Assembly: GCA_009746045.1 (NCBI GenBank)
Contig: RPFO01001044.1
Coordinates: 71,808-135,807 of the forward strand
Reading direction: 5' to 3'
DNA from: Mesostigma viride
Taxonomy: Eukaryota; Streptophyta; Mesostigmatophyceae; Mesostigmatales; Mesostigmataceae
DNA length: 64,000 nt
Positions 18,342 to 28,132 of the stretch are shown piece after piece (the stretch's first letter is position 1; each line of letters starts with the position of its first letter). Position numbers and translations under genes: made by a program. The notes under the pieces are model-generated. The model was not told where the DNA came from. It made no database searches and saw only the letters and a list, made by a program, of their open reading frames with translations.

Positions 18342-19222
18342 TTACTGAACCAGAGATACATCCACTTGCTTTCCAGCAACGACAATTTCAGTGGAAGGAT
18401 TAGCCTTTTTCATCTCGGCCTGCATCCTATCAATGTGGTCTTCCCGGATCCTCTGGCACTGCTCCTGCCAGGCACGTTTCTCAGCATCCTGAATCTCCCC
18501 CAAGCCGCCTGAGTCTTGAGTTGAATTTCCTTGATTTTTGCAGGGGTTTCCTCGAGCTGGCTAGCGGAAGTCAGGTACGTGGTGATAGGCGTCCATGAAC
18601 CGGGCATGGGGAGGTGAAACTTGGCATGCATTTTCTCCAAGCGCGTCTTCGGCGCGCCGGGGGCGGAGGGAACCATATCCGCCTGGGCAACGTTGAACAT
18701 CACAGACCAATCCAGCACGGAGTAGGCCGGAGCCCAGATGATGCCCACCTTGAGAATCGGATCAGGCTGCTGGGCGGATACGGGGAAGTTGACTTGGAGC
18801 GGAATCGGGTTGCCAATCGGATCCAATTCATGATGCCAAAACGCTTCAGAGGCGGAAGGCCTTATCTTCTGAAGAACGGGCTCTTGATTTTTTTTCCTGG
18901 GCAGCATGGTCCACTCATGAGAGGGCACAGAACGGCCGTTCTTGAGGTGAGTCGGGGAAACGAGCGCGCAGTGGGCAAAAAGCATTTCCAATGAGTCTGG
19001 AAAGCCCCCCATTACTGCAAATTGATCCATAACGTGAGCTGTCACCTTGGTCATTGCCCTCATCCCCGTTAGCTTGGTTTGAGCCACCAGTTGACCCACC
19101 TCAGCGAACTCCCCCACGCACAAGACCCTGAACTCGGAGAAGTCACCAAATGGATCCGTTTTCTCACGGAGTTCGTAAAGCTCTGGGACTTGGTACACTG
19201 TATAAACGACCTGGTCGGCCAT
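18342..19222 (-). CDS. Unknown protein with coiled C-terminus (one frame break)
   Basis: About 293 residues if the G5 run at 18497-18501 has lost one G. In the sequence as given, the first frame runs past that point into a low-quality Arg/Ser/Gly tail, whereas the alternative frame gives a well-formed charged helix (beginning EIQDAEKRAW) ending at a TAA at 18342. The N-terminal part is neutral with no motif I know. The ATG at 19222 lies 80 bp after GGTATAAAACCC. Divergent from the 19948 gene. Confidence 0.65.
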
Positions 19223-19301
19223 AGCTGAGAGAGAGAGAGAGAGAGTTAGAGATCAGGTGCTAGTGAGAGCGAGGTGAGAGCCCCGTGGTCGTGCACCGGG
19301 T

Positions 19302-19307
19302 TTTATA
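19302..19307 (-). promoter_or_regulatory. TATA box of the gene at 19222
   Basis: Minus-strand GGTATAAAACCC, 80-85 bp before the ATG. Confidence 0.6.
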
Positions 19308-19860
19308 CCTTCCAGGCCGCCGGGCGGTTACAAAGTGCTGAATTAGCCACGTAGCCACTTTTCGGCCGTTACCGGGCCGCGGTCCACCACGGGGATATTT
19401 ATTTTCGCGGCCACGCAGCCACGGGAGAACTTTCCGGCGGTTACTTTGTCCACGGGGGCAGGGTTTTTGCGGTTACGGAACCACGAGGAAAAATATCTGG
19501 CGGTTACGTTGTCCACGGGGACAGGGTTTTCGCGGCCACGCAGCCACGGGAAAAAATATCCGGCGGTTACTTTGTCCACGGGGAAACTTTTGCGCGGTTA
19601 CGGAATCGGATAGTTACGGTTACGCCGCCGCGGAAAAAAATCCCGTGGCCTTCCACGGTCCACGGGGACAAGATAGTTACGGTTACGCTTCTAGAAGAAA
19701 AAAATCCCGTGGTCGCCAGTGTCCACGGGGACACTTTTGCGCGGTTACGACGACGGTTACGGTTGCACGCGCCTATCTAGCGGCTCGTGGCTCGCCACGA
19801 AGCGATATGCGGACTTCAGCACTCGACCACGGGAGATCTCGTCAAGAAGTGGCAGCAAGG

Positions 19861-19866
19861 TATAAA
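19861..19866 (+). promoter_or_regulatory. TATA box of the gene at 19948
   Basis: AAGGTATAAAAGGCGCC, 87 bp before the ATG. Confidence 0.65.
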
Positions 19867-19947
19867 AGGCGCCTCCCCACCTCGTCTCGCCACTCGCATC
19901 CCACTCGCTCAACGCACCCAACACTCTCCTCTCACACTTTCGCAGCT

Positions 19948-21374
19948 ATGGCGGAATACCAAGGCCCCTCGGATCTCGCCATCCTCCTGTGCGAGCGGGA
20001 TATCTTCCTCAAGCGCGAAATTTATCTGGCCAGAGGCGAGGCGCATTTCGGCAAGTGCAAGAAGCCTCTCCCTTTTCTCCTCTACGAGTACAGCGGGAGG
20101 CCTTCCACCGACAAGTTCAAGCGCCATCGCACCTCCCTTCACGGCTTGAAGAATGCTCGCAGCGTTTTCCAGAAGTCCGTGCAGCTCTACAACGAGCCGC
20201 CCAAAATCCGCACGCCCGCTCCGTGGGATAACTTCATTCCGTGGTCCACCAACGCCAAGAACTGGAACGACAAGATCGAGCTCTGCTTCAACGACGAACT
20301 GGTGGCGAAGGCGCACTTGCAGAGGGGGAAGACGCTCGAACTCCTCTGCGACACCACCAAAGAGATCTGCTGGAACGGCTTTATGCACTCGAGGAGCGCC
20401 AAGGACGCCGATAAGCTGGGCCAGAAGCTGGACATCAAGGAGCTGGTGCGCAGGAAGGACTTTTTCGACGAGAGGCGCATCTGGCTCGAGATGAGGGAGG
20501 CGGAAGACGGCAAGAAAGAACTCAGCGCGTCCGCGTCTAGGCACTCCATCAGTCGCGACGGGGGCAGGCCTTCCGCTTTGAAGTTCTTTTTCAATCACAA
20601 CCCCGAGATGCCCTACGACCCGATCTGGATCGTCACCAAGTCCAGATGGGTATTCAACCAGTCCGCGCCTTCGGAGGAGCAGCTCGACACCAGCGAGAGC
20701 ATCGAGCCTGCGATCAAAAACATGGAGAAAGTCGTTTGCAGGCTGAGGGACATCCGGTTCAAGGTGCACATGCGGAATCCCTACCGAGACGGGATGGAAT
20801 CCCTCAAGCTGGAGAGGACCTCCGAGCTGCTGCCCCAGTGGGCCAGGACTCAGTTCAGCCCCCCCCCGCTTGGTGCCTGACCCCGGTGCTGGAGGCGATT
20901 CAGAAGGAGCGCGCTGCGACCCCTCTGGAGGAGAGGGACACGGATCAGTTCGAGATCTACCAGGCGCGGTTGCAGGAGGAATGGGAGGAGGAGAAGAGGG
21001 AGTGCGAGAAGCACCCATACGTGGAGGAGGAGTGGGTCAAGGAGGATCGCGCCAACCGCATGCTGGGCCAGAACTTGTTGCTGGCGAGGCTGTTTGAGCA
21101 GGAGGAGAGGGAGCTGCAGGAGGAGAGGAGGCAGAAGGAGAAGAAGGAGCGCGAGGAGAAGATGTTGCAGGAGGAGAGGAGGAAGGCAGAGGGCATTCCG
21201 TCCGCCTTCTGCATGTGGCGCCAGGAGGAGCAGGCGCCAGTGGTGCAGGCTGTGGAGCAGGCGGCGCCGGTCGTGCAGATCACACAGATGATCCTGCGCA
21301 GCTCCTCGCGGAAGCGCGGGGAGATGGAGAAGATGGTGACCCGTTCTCGCGCCAAGGTGGCCAGGGTTGTGTAA
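19948..21374 (+). CDS. Unknown protein with Glu/Arg-rich coiled coil (one frame break)
   Basis: About 475 residues if the C9 run at 20859-20867 has lost one C. The first part (about 305 residues) is a mixed, probably globular domain that I do not recognise. After the break the downstream frame reads on as a long Glu/Arg/Lys-rich coiled coil (EEWEEEKRECEK, then EERRQKEKKE) and a basic C-terminus. Without repair the first frame ends shortly after the C run. The start is set by ATG 19948, 87 bp after a GGTATAAAA box; longer upstream frames would begin before the promoter. Confidence 0.7.
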
Positions 21375-21534
21375 ATTAGGATGTCCTCGTACACACTTAG
21401 TCTAGCCCCGTGACGGGGTGTAATCTATCCTTTATTTTTTAATGAAAAAACACAAGTCCAACAATGAGCCCAATCTCAACAATGAGTCACCCAAACTTTC
21501 GCGAAAAAACACAAGTCCTAAACAGCCTAGGTAG
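21375..21534. other. 3' flank, no gene seen
   Basis: T/A-rich 3' flank after the 21374 stop with no supported gene. Confidence 0.4.
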
Positions 21535-21715
21535 GTGACAGACGCAAGCATAGTCCACGGGAGTGACAGACGCAAGCATAGTCCACAGGAGTGACAGACG
21601 CAAGCATAGTCCACGGGAGTGACAGACGCAAGCATAGTCCACGGGAGTGACAGACGCAAGCATAGTCCACGGGAGTGACAGACGCAAGCATAGTCCACGG
21701 GAGTGACAGATGCGA
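21535..21715. repeat. 28-bp tandem repeat (about 6.5 copies)
   Basis: The unit begins GTGACAGACGCAAGCATAGT and ends CCACGGGA; one copy has CCACAGGA. It is head to tail without spacers, so it is not a CRISPR array. Open frames through it exist in several frames because 28 is not a multiple of three, and these are not genes. Confidence 0.9.
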
Positions 21716-21739
21716 GAAGCGCGACGAGGCCCGCGGCAG

Positions 21740-23030
21740 TGTGGAGTGGAGATGGAGATAGTGGAGATTCATCTCCATACCCCCCCTCCCTTCTCCCAAA
21801 ACTTTTCTGGCAGGAAATACTCACGCAAATTCCAATATTGTCCCGTGGAATCCTAACTGTCCAATTCCAAGTATTTTACGCGATGGTGACAGAAGCCAGC
21901 ACGGGGTGGAGATAGTGGAGATGGAGGTGGAGATAGGTACCTCCACCACTTTGACCTTTGTGTTTCGAAAAGGAGAAGGATTTTGGAGGAAAGGGACAGC
22001 GGGATCGGATCGGGGGAGTCTCTAGGATTCTGATAAACCGGGTTTCATGACAAGTTTCTCGGTGCTCGAGAGCCAGTCCTCGGGGTTCCACGGAGTGGAG
22101 ATAGTGGAGATAGTGGAGATGCATCTCCATACCCCCCCCTCCTTCGAAAAACTTTTTTGGCTGGAACGGAATGCAGTCTCTGCGCTGGCAGGTGCCGGGA
22201 AATGCTATGAATATACATAAAATTTTATGGGCAGCAGAGAGAAATAGTTGTAAATATACAAAATTTTATGGGCAGCAGAGGGAAACTTTTATACTTCCCG
22301 TGGAATATATACAAAATTTTATGGGCAGCAGAGAGAAACTTTTATACTTCCCGTGGAATATATACAAAATTTTATGGGCAGCAGAGGGAAACTTTTATAC
22401 TTCCCGTGGAATATATACAAAATTTTATGGGCAGCAGAGAGAAATAGTTGTAAATATGCAAAATTTTATGGGCAGCAGAGAGACAGGGCTTGGCGGCAGA
22501 CGCGAGAACTCTGGTCCAGGAAAAAGTTTTTCAAGGGAGGGGGGGGTATGGAGATGAATCTCCACTATCTCCACTATCTCCACTCTGTCGAATGCCGAGA
22601 ATTCTCCCGCCCGGTGGGAACTGGGTCGAGAGAGGGGCGGGCACGGAAAGCCAGAGAGTCGCCTGATCGCATCCCGCTATCCGTTTCCTCCAAAATCCTT
22701 CTCCTTTTCAAAACACAAAGGTCAAAGTCGTGGAGGTACCTATCTCCACCTCTATCTCCACTATCTCCACTCCGTCACCGCCCGGGAAAGTTTTTCGAGA
22801 GGAGGGGGGGGATGGAGATGAATCTCCACTATCTCCACTATCTCCACCGCCCCGCGCACCCTCTTATGCTGTCACGCGTCACCATCGCGTAAAATACTTA
22901 TAATTGGACAGTTAGGATTCCACGGGACAATATTGGAATTTGCATGAGTATTTCCTGCCAGAAAAGTTTTGGGAGAAGGGAGGGGGGGTATGGAGATGCA
23001 TCTCCACTATCTCCATCTCCACCCCCTATG
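21740..23030. repeat. Large fold-back element (long inverted repeat)
   Basis: The left arm (about 21740-22040) reappears inverted at about 22650-23030: for example CTGGCAGGAAATACTCA at 21808 pairs with TGAGTATTTCCTGCCAG near 22950, and GGTACCTCCACCACTTTGACC pairs with its inverse near 22720. Both arms are studded with GGAGATAGTGGAGAT and runs of seven or more C or G. The core holds a 53-bp tandem repeat. No coding capacity; it resembles a non-autonomous fold-back transposon or giant MITE. Confidence 0.8.
22205..22490. repeat. 53-bp tandem repeat in the fold-back core
   Basis: Six copies of AAATTTTATGGGCAGCAGAG followed by R-GAAA; the middle copies have ACTTTTATACTTCCCGTGGAATATATAC, the outer ones a shorter TAGTTGTAAATATAC. 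Spacing between the full copies is 53 bp (22321 to 22374). Confidence 0.85.
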
Positions 23031-23157
23031 CCAGAATTAGAGAAGACTCATTGTGGGCACGCATGTTTGAGACACAAGTCGAGTTTGCATTAAAAATAGG
23101 ATTACGAGTTTAATAAATAGGAGAGAGGGGCTGACAGAGTCCTATTCCCCACAGTAT

Positions 23158-23898
23158 TCACAGTTTGACAGAGGCGGCCATCTCGTGCAGGCTCTTGCAC
23201 GGATCGAAGGTGGCATCCAAGTCCAGATCGTCAAAGTTGCAGCCGAAGAACGTGTCATCCACGTCCAGATCCTGGCGGGGGGACTTGCTCCCCACCTCCT
23301 CCTCCTCCTCGGAGGAGGTGTAAGAGTACGAGGGGACGGAGCCTTCGAAATCGCTCATCTCGTGATCGGAAGGAGCCTGCTCCTCCTCCTCCTGCTCCTC
23401 CTCCTCGACTTGGTCGACAGAAACGGGGGCCTCGCGATTTTCCCTGTCCATCCGGGCCAAACGGGCATTCTCCAGCTCGCGAGCGGCGTTTTCGCGGCCC
23501 AAAATCTCGTCGCGAGTCACCACCCAGGCGGCAAGCGGGTTGCCGCGAGAGAAATCGGAGCACCGCATGGAGAGTCTGGGCAGATCCTTGACTCTGGCGC
23601 CCATCCCGTCGTGCGGGGGCTTGAAATCGCGGCGGCGGCGGGAGGGAACGCACACCTTCTTGGGGGCGGGGAAGTTCTCGTCACGGGGCGTTTCGAAGAG
23701 CCCCATTTCGTGCTTCATCCGCTGCCATAGCTCCTCCTCCATCCTCTGCTTCTCGGCCTTGTTGCGCTTTGCGTTGGCGAGGCGTTTGGAGCGGCACTTG
23801 GAACAGCGACTCGTGCGCTTGCAACCGCGCTTGGGGAGGAACTCGTCGCTGTCCTTCGGGAAACGCAGGCCGCAATCGCGGCAGGCCGCAGTCGCCAT
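23158..23898 (-). CDS. N-terminal zinc-finger protein with acidic tail
   Basis: 246 residues. The start has CRDCG, a Phe in DSDEFLP, then CKRTSRCSKCRSKR, giving a C-x2-C...C-x2-C finger with basic ends, like small zinc fingers common in giant viruses and some HNH-type proteins; no HNH catalytic residues are visible. A Lys/Arg coiled region, then Glu-rich and Asp-rich stretches follow. The ATG at 23898 lies about 78 bp after GGGTATAAAACCCC. A transcription-type role is only a guess. Confidence 0.75.
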   Translation of the reverse strand: MATAACRDCGLRFPKDSDEFLPKRGCKRTSRCSKCRSKRLANAKRNKAEKQRMEEELWQRMKHEMGLFETPRDENFPAPKKVCVPSRRRRDFKPPHDGMGARVKDLPRLSMRCSDFSRGNPLAAWVVTRDEILGRENAARELENARLARMDRENREAPVSVDQVEEEEQEEEEQAPSDHEMSDFEGSVPSYSYTSSEEEEEVGSKSPRQDLDVDDTFFGCNFDDLDLDATFDPCKSLHEMAASVKL

Positions 23899-24236
23899 GG
23901 CAGGAAATGGAAAGGGTTCGAGAGCGTGAGAGAGAGAGAGCGAGAGTGCGTGCGACGAGGAGGGCGGCGGGGTTTTATACCCGCGCGGTGCTCGCCTCGC
24001 CGCGTGAAAAAATTACGCGGTCGGCGGTTAGGTTCCGTTACGTGTCCGTGGACACTTATTCGGGCGCGAGACGCGCCACGTCTCCTCCGAAAACCGTTAC
24101 TTCCCGTGCCGGGCCGCGGTTACGGACGGACCAAACGGCGGTTACGCGCCGACCGCCAGCCGTAACGGTACCACGGGACGACCCAGAGACGGTGCACCGC
24201 AGGGGGGCCTGGGAGGGACCCAAGGGGTTTAGGGGG
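23899..24236 (-). promoter_or_regulatory. Promoter region of the gene at 23898
   Basis: TATA box at 23974-23979 (minus), a GA-repeat leader, and upstream GGTTAC/CCACGGG words up to 24180. This is the rightmost place in the window where the zone 1 motif set is clustered. Confidence 0.55.
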
Positions 24237-25967
24237 CTATTTTTTGCAGGTGGCGCGTTTTCGAGTTCGCGCGTTTTTACGCACTCGTTTTTGGCCAGCC
24301 GGCGCATCGTGAAATTCGTCGTCACTGCTGTCACTTTCTTGTCTTTCCTCCGCGTCCTCGTAACCATCCGTCCCTGTATACTCGATATCATCCAGTTTGC
24401 CGCCGGATAAAGGGTACCAAAACTCTTCGCCGTGCTTCTCTTTCATGGTTTCCGCCGGAATGGTTTTATTTCGCTCTTGCATGCGCGCTTTCCGTTCTTC
24501 GGCTAATTCTGGTACCCCCCACTCCTTCTCTTGGGCTTCCTTATATTCGTGTTGTTCTTGCTGGAAGGCTTTTGTGGACGCTTTGTTTTTGCGAGCGGGA
24601 TCAAAATACATCCTCATTCGCGCTTCTCGCCTATTCTCTTCCAGTTGTTCGCGAGAAACTGGAATGTCGCTATTCAATGTTGTGTGATTCAAACTTCCTA
24701 AATAAAGTTGGTTTAGTTTTTCGAACACGGGACCGTGTTGTTCGTACTTAAAATCTTTATCGCGGTTTCCGTCCCTGTCTCTCGTGTCTTGTTGGATCGT
24801 GTGCACCATCTCGTGAGCCATTATTCGCGCCAATAACTCCATTTGTGATTCAAGTTGTATATTATCGACATACAACCTCATTTTTGGGTTCGGATTCGCA
24901 AATGATTTCAAAAACTCGTTTTTATTCAACGCTATATACCTGCCATCGTGCATGTTGATTGCATAGTGGGTTTGTCCTTTAGAGGTTTGTGTGATATGCT
25001 TATTTAGACTCTCTGGTTCAAACTGGAAAGCGACATCTTTCATGGGAAACCCCCCTCCAAAGATGTGTTTGTTTAGCACGTGAGCAATTATATCAATATC
25101 ATCGTCGTTAATGTCGAGTTTCCCGTTCTTCACGAGGCCGTTACGATTTTTTTTTAACCTCGCTTCCATTTCTCTCACGACATTTTTCATTGGGATTCGA
25201 AGATCGTCAAGGGTTTTCAGAGAATGGTCTACTTTTAGGAACGTGTCCGATGAAGGCGAACGGTTGAAATGGGCTCCTCTGCGACGGGGTTCGTCGTAAA
25301 GACTTCTCCCTTCCCGTTCCAGCTGCTTCAAATACTCGTCCCTGCCACGTATGAACTCTTCTCGGTTTTGAAACGGATATTCATGCGGAAGAAGCCCAGC
25401 TGTCGCATTTTCGAAATACTCGACGTTCGGATCCGGCTCTTCAAAACGTTTCGTTTTGGGGTTAAACCACGTCTTTGTGTCATTAGGCTCTCTTTCCTGC
25501 TCCATAAACATGCGCATATCGATTTTATCTTGTAACATTCGGTTACCGTCGAGGAGTCTGTTTTTGTCGTCAAGTATGTCATAAAAACGACTTATCTTTC
25601 TGAGTTTATCGCGAAATTCCTTGTTTTCAGGCGCAAAACGGTTGTTAATCTTATTTATTTGTTCAAGCGGTTCTTTTACCTCCTTTTGCTTTATCTTCAG
25701 CAACCCCTTCATTCCTGCCTGCATCACGCGCGGGTCGATCATTGGCTGTCCCGCCTGTTTCGCGATTTTGCGAGCGATGTCGGTCGGGATTCTATCCCAC
25801 ACGCCCGGGGCGAGAGGCGGGCCATCTTCGAGCGATTTCATTCTCGCTCGATGCGTGTTCCTTCTTCTCGCGGAACAAGCCAGATGAGTAGCGCAAGATT
25901 TGCAGCCGCGAGCAGCGGTTAGGAGACACTGTCTGCCATCTTTCGTTTTTCTAAAACAGCGAGGCAT
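24237..25967 (-). CDS. SprT-like zinc metalloprotease with N-terminal zinc knuckle
   Basis: 576 residues. Residues 4-28 are the knuckle C-x9-C-x10-C-x2-H (CFRKTKDGRQC...CATH). A helical region follows with RIPTDIARKIAKQAG, reminiscent of an F-box-like start. Residues 385-389 are HEMVH with a third probable ligand, H411, in EQHGPVF, the arrangement of SprT/Wss1-type proteases, which act on DNA-protein crosslinks in cells. The C-terminus is acidic, then basic (nuclear-type). The protease assignment rests on HExxH plus the downstream HGxxF; the substrate is unknown. Confidence 0.75.
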   Translation of the reverse strand: MPRCFRKTKDGRQCLLTAARGCKSCATHLACSARRRNTHRARMKSLEDGPPLAPGVWDRIPTDIARKIAKQAGQPMIDPRVMQAGMKGLLKIKQKEVKEPLEQINKINNRFAPENKEFRDKLRKISRFYDILDDKNRLLDGNRMLQDKIDMRMFMEQEREPNDTKTWFNPKTKRFEEPDPNVEYFENATAGLLPHEYPFQNREEFIRGRDEYLKQLEREGRSLYDEPRRRGAHFNRSPSSDTFLKVDHSLKTLDDLRIPMKNVVREMEARLKKNRNGLVKNGKLDINDDDIDIIAHVLNKHIFGGGFPMKDVAFQFEPESLNKHITQTSKGQTHYAINMHDGRYIALNKNEFLKSFANPNPKMRLYVDNIQLESQMELLARIMAHEMVHTIQQDTRDRDGNRDKDFKYEQHGPVFEKLNQLYLGSLNHTTLNSDIPVSREQLEENRREARMRMYFDPARKNKASTKAFQQEQHEYKEAQEKEWGVPELAEERKARMQERNKTIPAETMKEKHGEEFWYPLSGGKLDDIEYTGTDGYEDAEERQESDSSDDEFHDAPAGQKRVRKNARTRKRATCKK

Positions 25968-26029
25968 TTACTTGTAGTTATAAAATGATGAAAAAATGCG
26001 TGCATGAAAAATAATGAAATTTTTTTATT

Positions 26030-26875
26030 ATGGATAATACGTCACAAATGCCTTTTGCCTTATGTTTTCTGGTTTCCAAAGCGTTTTACACGTCTCAGAT
26101 CTGGAAAGAATGGCTCGGAGGTGTGCCGCGTGACATGATACGAGTGTTCGTTCACGATTCCGCATTTGCTGGGGTCGAAGAAAAGCGTCTGTTTGAATGG
26201 ATCGCAGATGTTGAAGCCACGCGCGTGTCTAGAATCAAAACAAAGTGGTCTCACCCTTCCGTGCTTACAGCAGAGAGCAATCTTTTTGACGCCGCATTCA
26301 GTTACGAAGACGTCACGCATGCAGGACTTGTTAGCGAAAACACGGTGCCGTGCGTCTCACCAAACGATATGATGCAATGGTGCCAGTCTGTGAAAGGCGT
26401 TTCTTTTTTCAGTCCATGGGACCCGGACATCGTTCACATAAGCGCCAGATCCAAAAAGATCTTAAAATCCGTGGGCTGTTCGACCGTCATGTTTTCAAAC
26501 CAGTTCTGTTTTCTGGCCAAGAAACATTACGAGTCGATACGCCCGGCTCTCGAAAAATGTATCCTCGCATACGGCGACAAATTTACCACGGACTCGTTTG
26601 GTACTAACGAGTTCGTGATCTCGACGCTTGTCGACAACATCGTAGGACCCCAAGCGTGGAAAGAATGCGCTTTTGTTCTTATGGAGGAAGAGATCGATGC
26701 TCCCCATGCAAAATGGTTTGACGAGCGATGGGCAGCGCAAAACCTTTTTACGATCTGCAAAGACGCTCAAAAATCTATTCGAAACGGAAACATCCCAATG
26801 TGTTGCGCCGTGAGGAAGTTGAGAGACACGACTACGCTGCGTCAGACTCTGAGACGGGCAGGCGTTCTTCCATAG
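26030..26875 (+). CDS. Possible Core-2/I-branching-type glycosyltransferase
   Basis: 281 residues. It opens MPFALCFLVSKAFYTSQIW and has KWSHPSVLTAE followed by LVSENTVPCV, which resembles the donor-fold strand and the SExxxP motif of Core-2/I-branching-like glycosyltransferases found in several giant viruses. No signal peptide is clear. The ATG at 26030 sits in an AT-rich leader. The assignment is by motif memory only; an uncharacterised family is the alternative. Its 3' end overlaps the minus-strand gene at 26832. Confidence 0.5.
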   Translation: MDNTSQMPFALCFLVSKAFYTSQIWKEWLGGVPRDMIRVFVHDSAFAGVEEKRLFEWIADVEATRVSRIKTKWSHPSVLTAESNLFDAAFSYEDVTHAGLVSENTVPCVSPNDMMQWCQSVKGVSFFSPWDPDIVHISARSKKILKSVGCSTVMFSNQFCFLAKKHYESIRPALEKCILAYGDKFTTDSFGTNEFVISTLVDNIVGPQAWKECAFVLMEEEIDAPHAKWFDERWAAQNLFTICKDAQKSIRNGNIPMCCAVRKLRDTTTLRQTLRRAGVLP

Positions 26876-27041
26876 CGTCGAACGACTTTTTCTGGGACGA
26901 ACTTCGGCGCCATTCATCGTACCGCCTTTCGAAATCCTCCAAATCTCGGGGCTCGAGTTTCGAGTCGCAGGGGACGGAAGCGAAAAGCTGCTTCCATGAT
27001 TTGTCGAAAACGACTTGGTAATTGGCGTCCTCGCGAGTCAT
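26832..27041 (-). CDS. Small charged protein, unknown
   Basis: 69 residues from ATG 27041, rich in Asp/Glu/Arg with Trp and Tyr (SWKQLFASVP, FERRYDEWRR). It overlaps the tail of the 26030 gene by 44 bp, tail to tail. The composition looks coding, but there is no homology that I know. Confidence 0.4.
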   Translation of the reverse strand: MTREDANYQVVFDKSWKQLFASVPCDSKLEPRDLEDFERRYDEWRRSSSQKKSFDAMEERLPVSESDAA

Positions 27042-27227
27042 TTCGGAAGGAGGCGAGGTTGTTTCTCTCAAGCGGTATATGTACAAACGCGGATGATGTC
27101 AAGGAGGAAAATATCTGCCTCGTGACATCATCCGGTTTGTAACGACAACTCGGTTTGTAACCGATTTCGAGAAACAAAACGTATAAAAAAGGGGTCGCAA
27201 GCGTCACAAAGGCACCGGTTTTCGACA

Positions 27228-27872
27228 ATGGAAGCCACGTACGAGAACCTTCCACCCGAAGTCTTGACTCAAATCGTGAAAGAGTCGTGGCCTTACGGGT
27301 GCGCCATCAACAAAGCCACCCAACGCGAATACGACGTCGTTGCAGTCGCGAAAAAAGAAGAATTGAGCAAAAAGTTTCGCGTGAACGACCTTTTTCTTAC
27401 CATCGGAACGGAGCTCTCGGTCCGAGAAAACGAAGAAGCCGATCTGAACTGGCTTAATCCGAAGCTCGCCGAAAGGACCGACGAGCAACTGCGAGGCGTG
27501 ATAAAAGCATTGTCTTTGGAGCGCATCGAGGAATGCGAGGACGCCGTGTACACTCCGCATCACGTCAAAGTGATAAAACTCTTCGCGCTCTGTCGCGACT
27601 TGAAAGAAGGCGTCGAAAACATCATGGACCTGCACATCTCCAATCGGACCTACGACAGGATCGAGTTTCGTTTGTTCGATGTTGCGAGCAAGACCAGTCC
27701 TTTCACGGTCCGAGCGAGCAGTTTCATGACCAAGTTTTACAACCAACTACAGGCCCAGGAGGAGCGGGCCGGGAGATCGACGACGAGCGAGCACTGGAAT
27801 TGGAACGGGTGGTGGTCTCGATGCCTTGAAAAACATTGCGAAAACTACCGAAACGTCGGGGTGTTGTCGTAG
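27228..27872 (+). CDS. F-box-like protein, paralogue of the 13708 gene
   Basis: 214 residues. Starts YENLPPEVLTQIVKESWP then CAINKATQREY, matching the motif of the zone 1 gene at 13708. The remainder is helical with a Trp-rich end (HWNWNGWW). GTATAAAAAA lies about 48 bp before the ATG. A substrate-adaptor role in host SCF ubiquitin ligase is typical of viral F-box proteins and is inferred here. Confidence 0.65.
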   Translation: MEATYENLPPEVLTQIVKESWPYGCAINKATQREYDVVAVAKKEELSKKFRVNDLFLTIGTELSVRENEEADLNWLNPKLAERTDEQLRGVIKALSLERIEECEDAVYTPHHVKVIKLFALCRDLKEGVENIMDLHISNRTYDRIEFRLFDVASKTSPFTVRASSFMTKFYNQLQAQEERAGRSTTSEHWNWNGWWSRCLEKHCENYRNVGVLS

Positions 27873-28132
27873 ATAGAGCGTTCGGTTTCGTGAGGCCACA
27901 TAACGATTGCGCGGGAAGGTTCTACGGTGGTTATCAAAGGAGGAAGAGGCGCATCGCGCAGAGGATGCGTGTACAGTTTCATCGAGTGGCGGATCTTTCT
28001 GCCGCGTTTCTGTCTTAATAACCAATCTTTAAATTTTTGATCACACCGCTTTCGAGCGGAATTGCACACAACTGGTCTCATTGACATCCAATAGTTGTAA
28101 ATAAATAAATTGTTGTTTGAGGGTATATAGGA

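Larger units (their letters stand above)
19223..19947. promoter_or_regulatory. Divergent promoter with 63-bp CCACGGGG/GGTTAC repeats
   Basis: Between divergent genes. GGCGGTTAC recurs about every 63 bp near 19435, 19499 and 19562, each followed by TTGTCCACGGGG. A GA repeat lies just before the minus-strand ATG. TATA boxes sit at 19302-19307 (minus) and 19861-19866 (plus). Confidence 0.7.

Noticed and set aside
19909-21018. Long minus-strand frame of 369 codons
   Set aside because: It lies antisense to the 19948 gene, has a Pro/Leu/Arg-rich shadow composition and runs through that gene's promoter.
21535-21715. CRISPR-like array
   Set aside because: The copies are directly adjacent without unique spacers and there are no cas genes.
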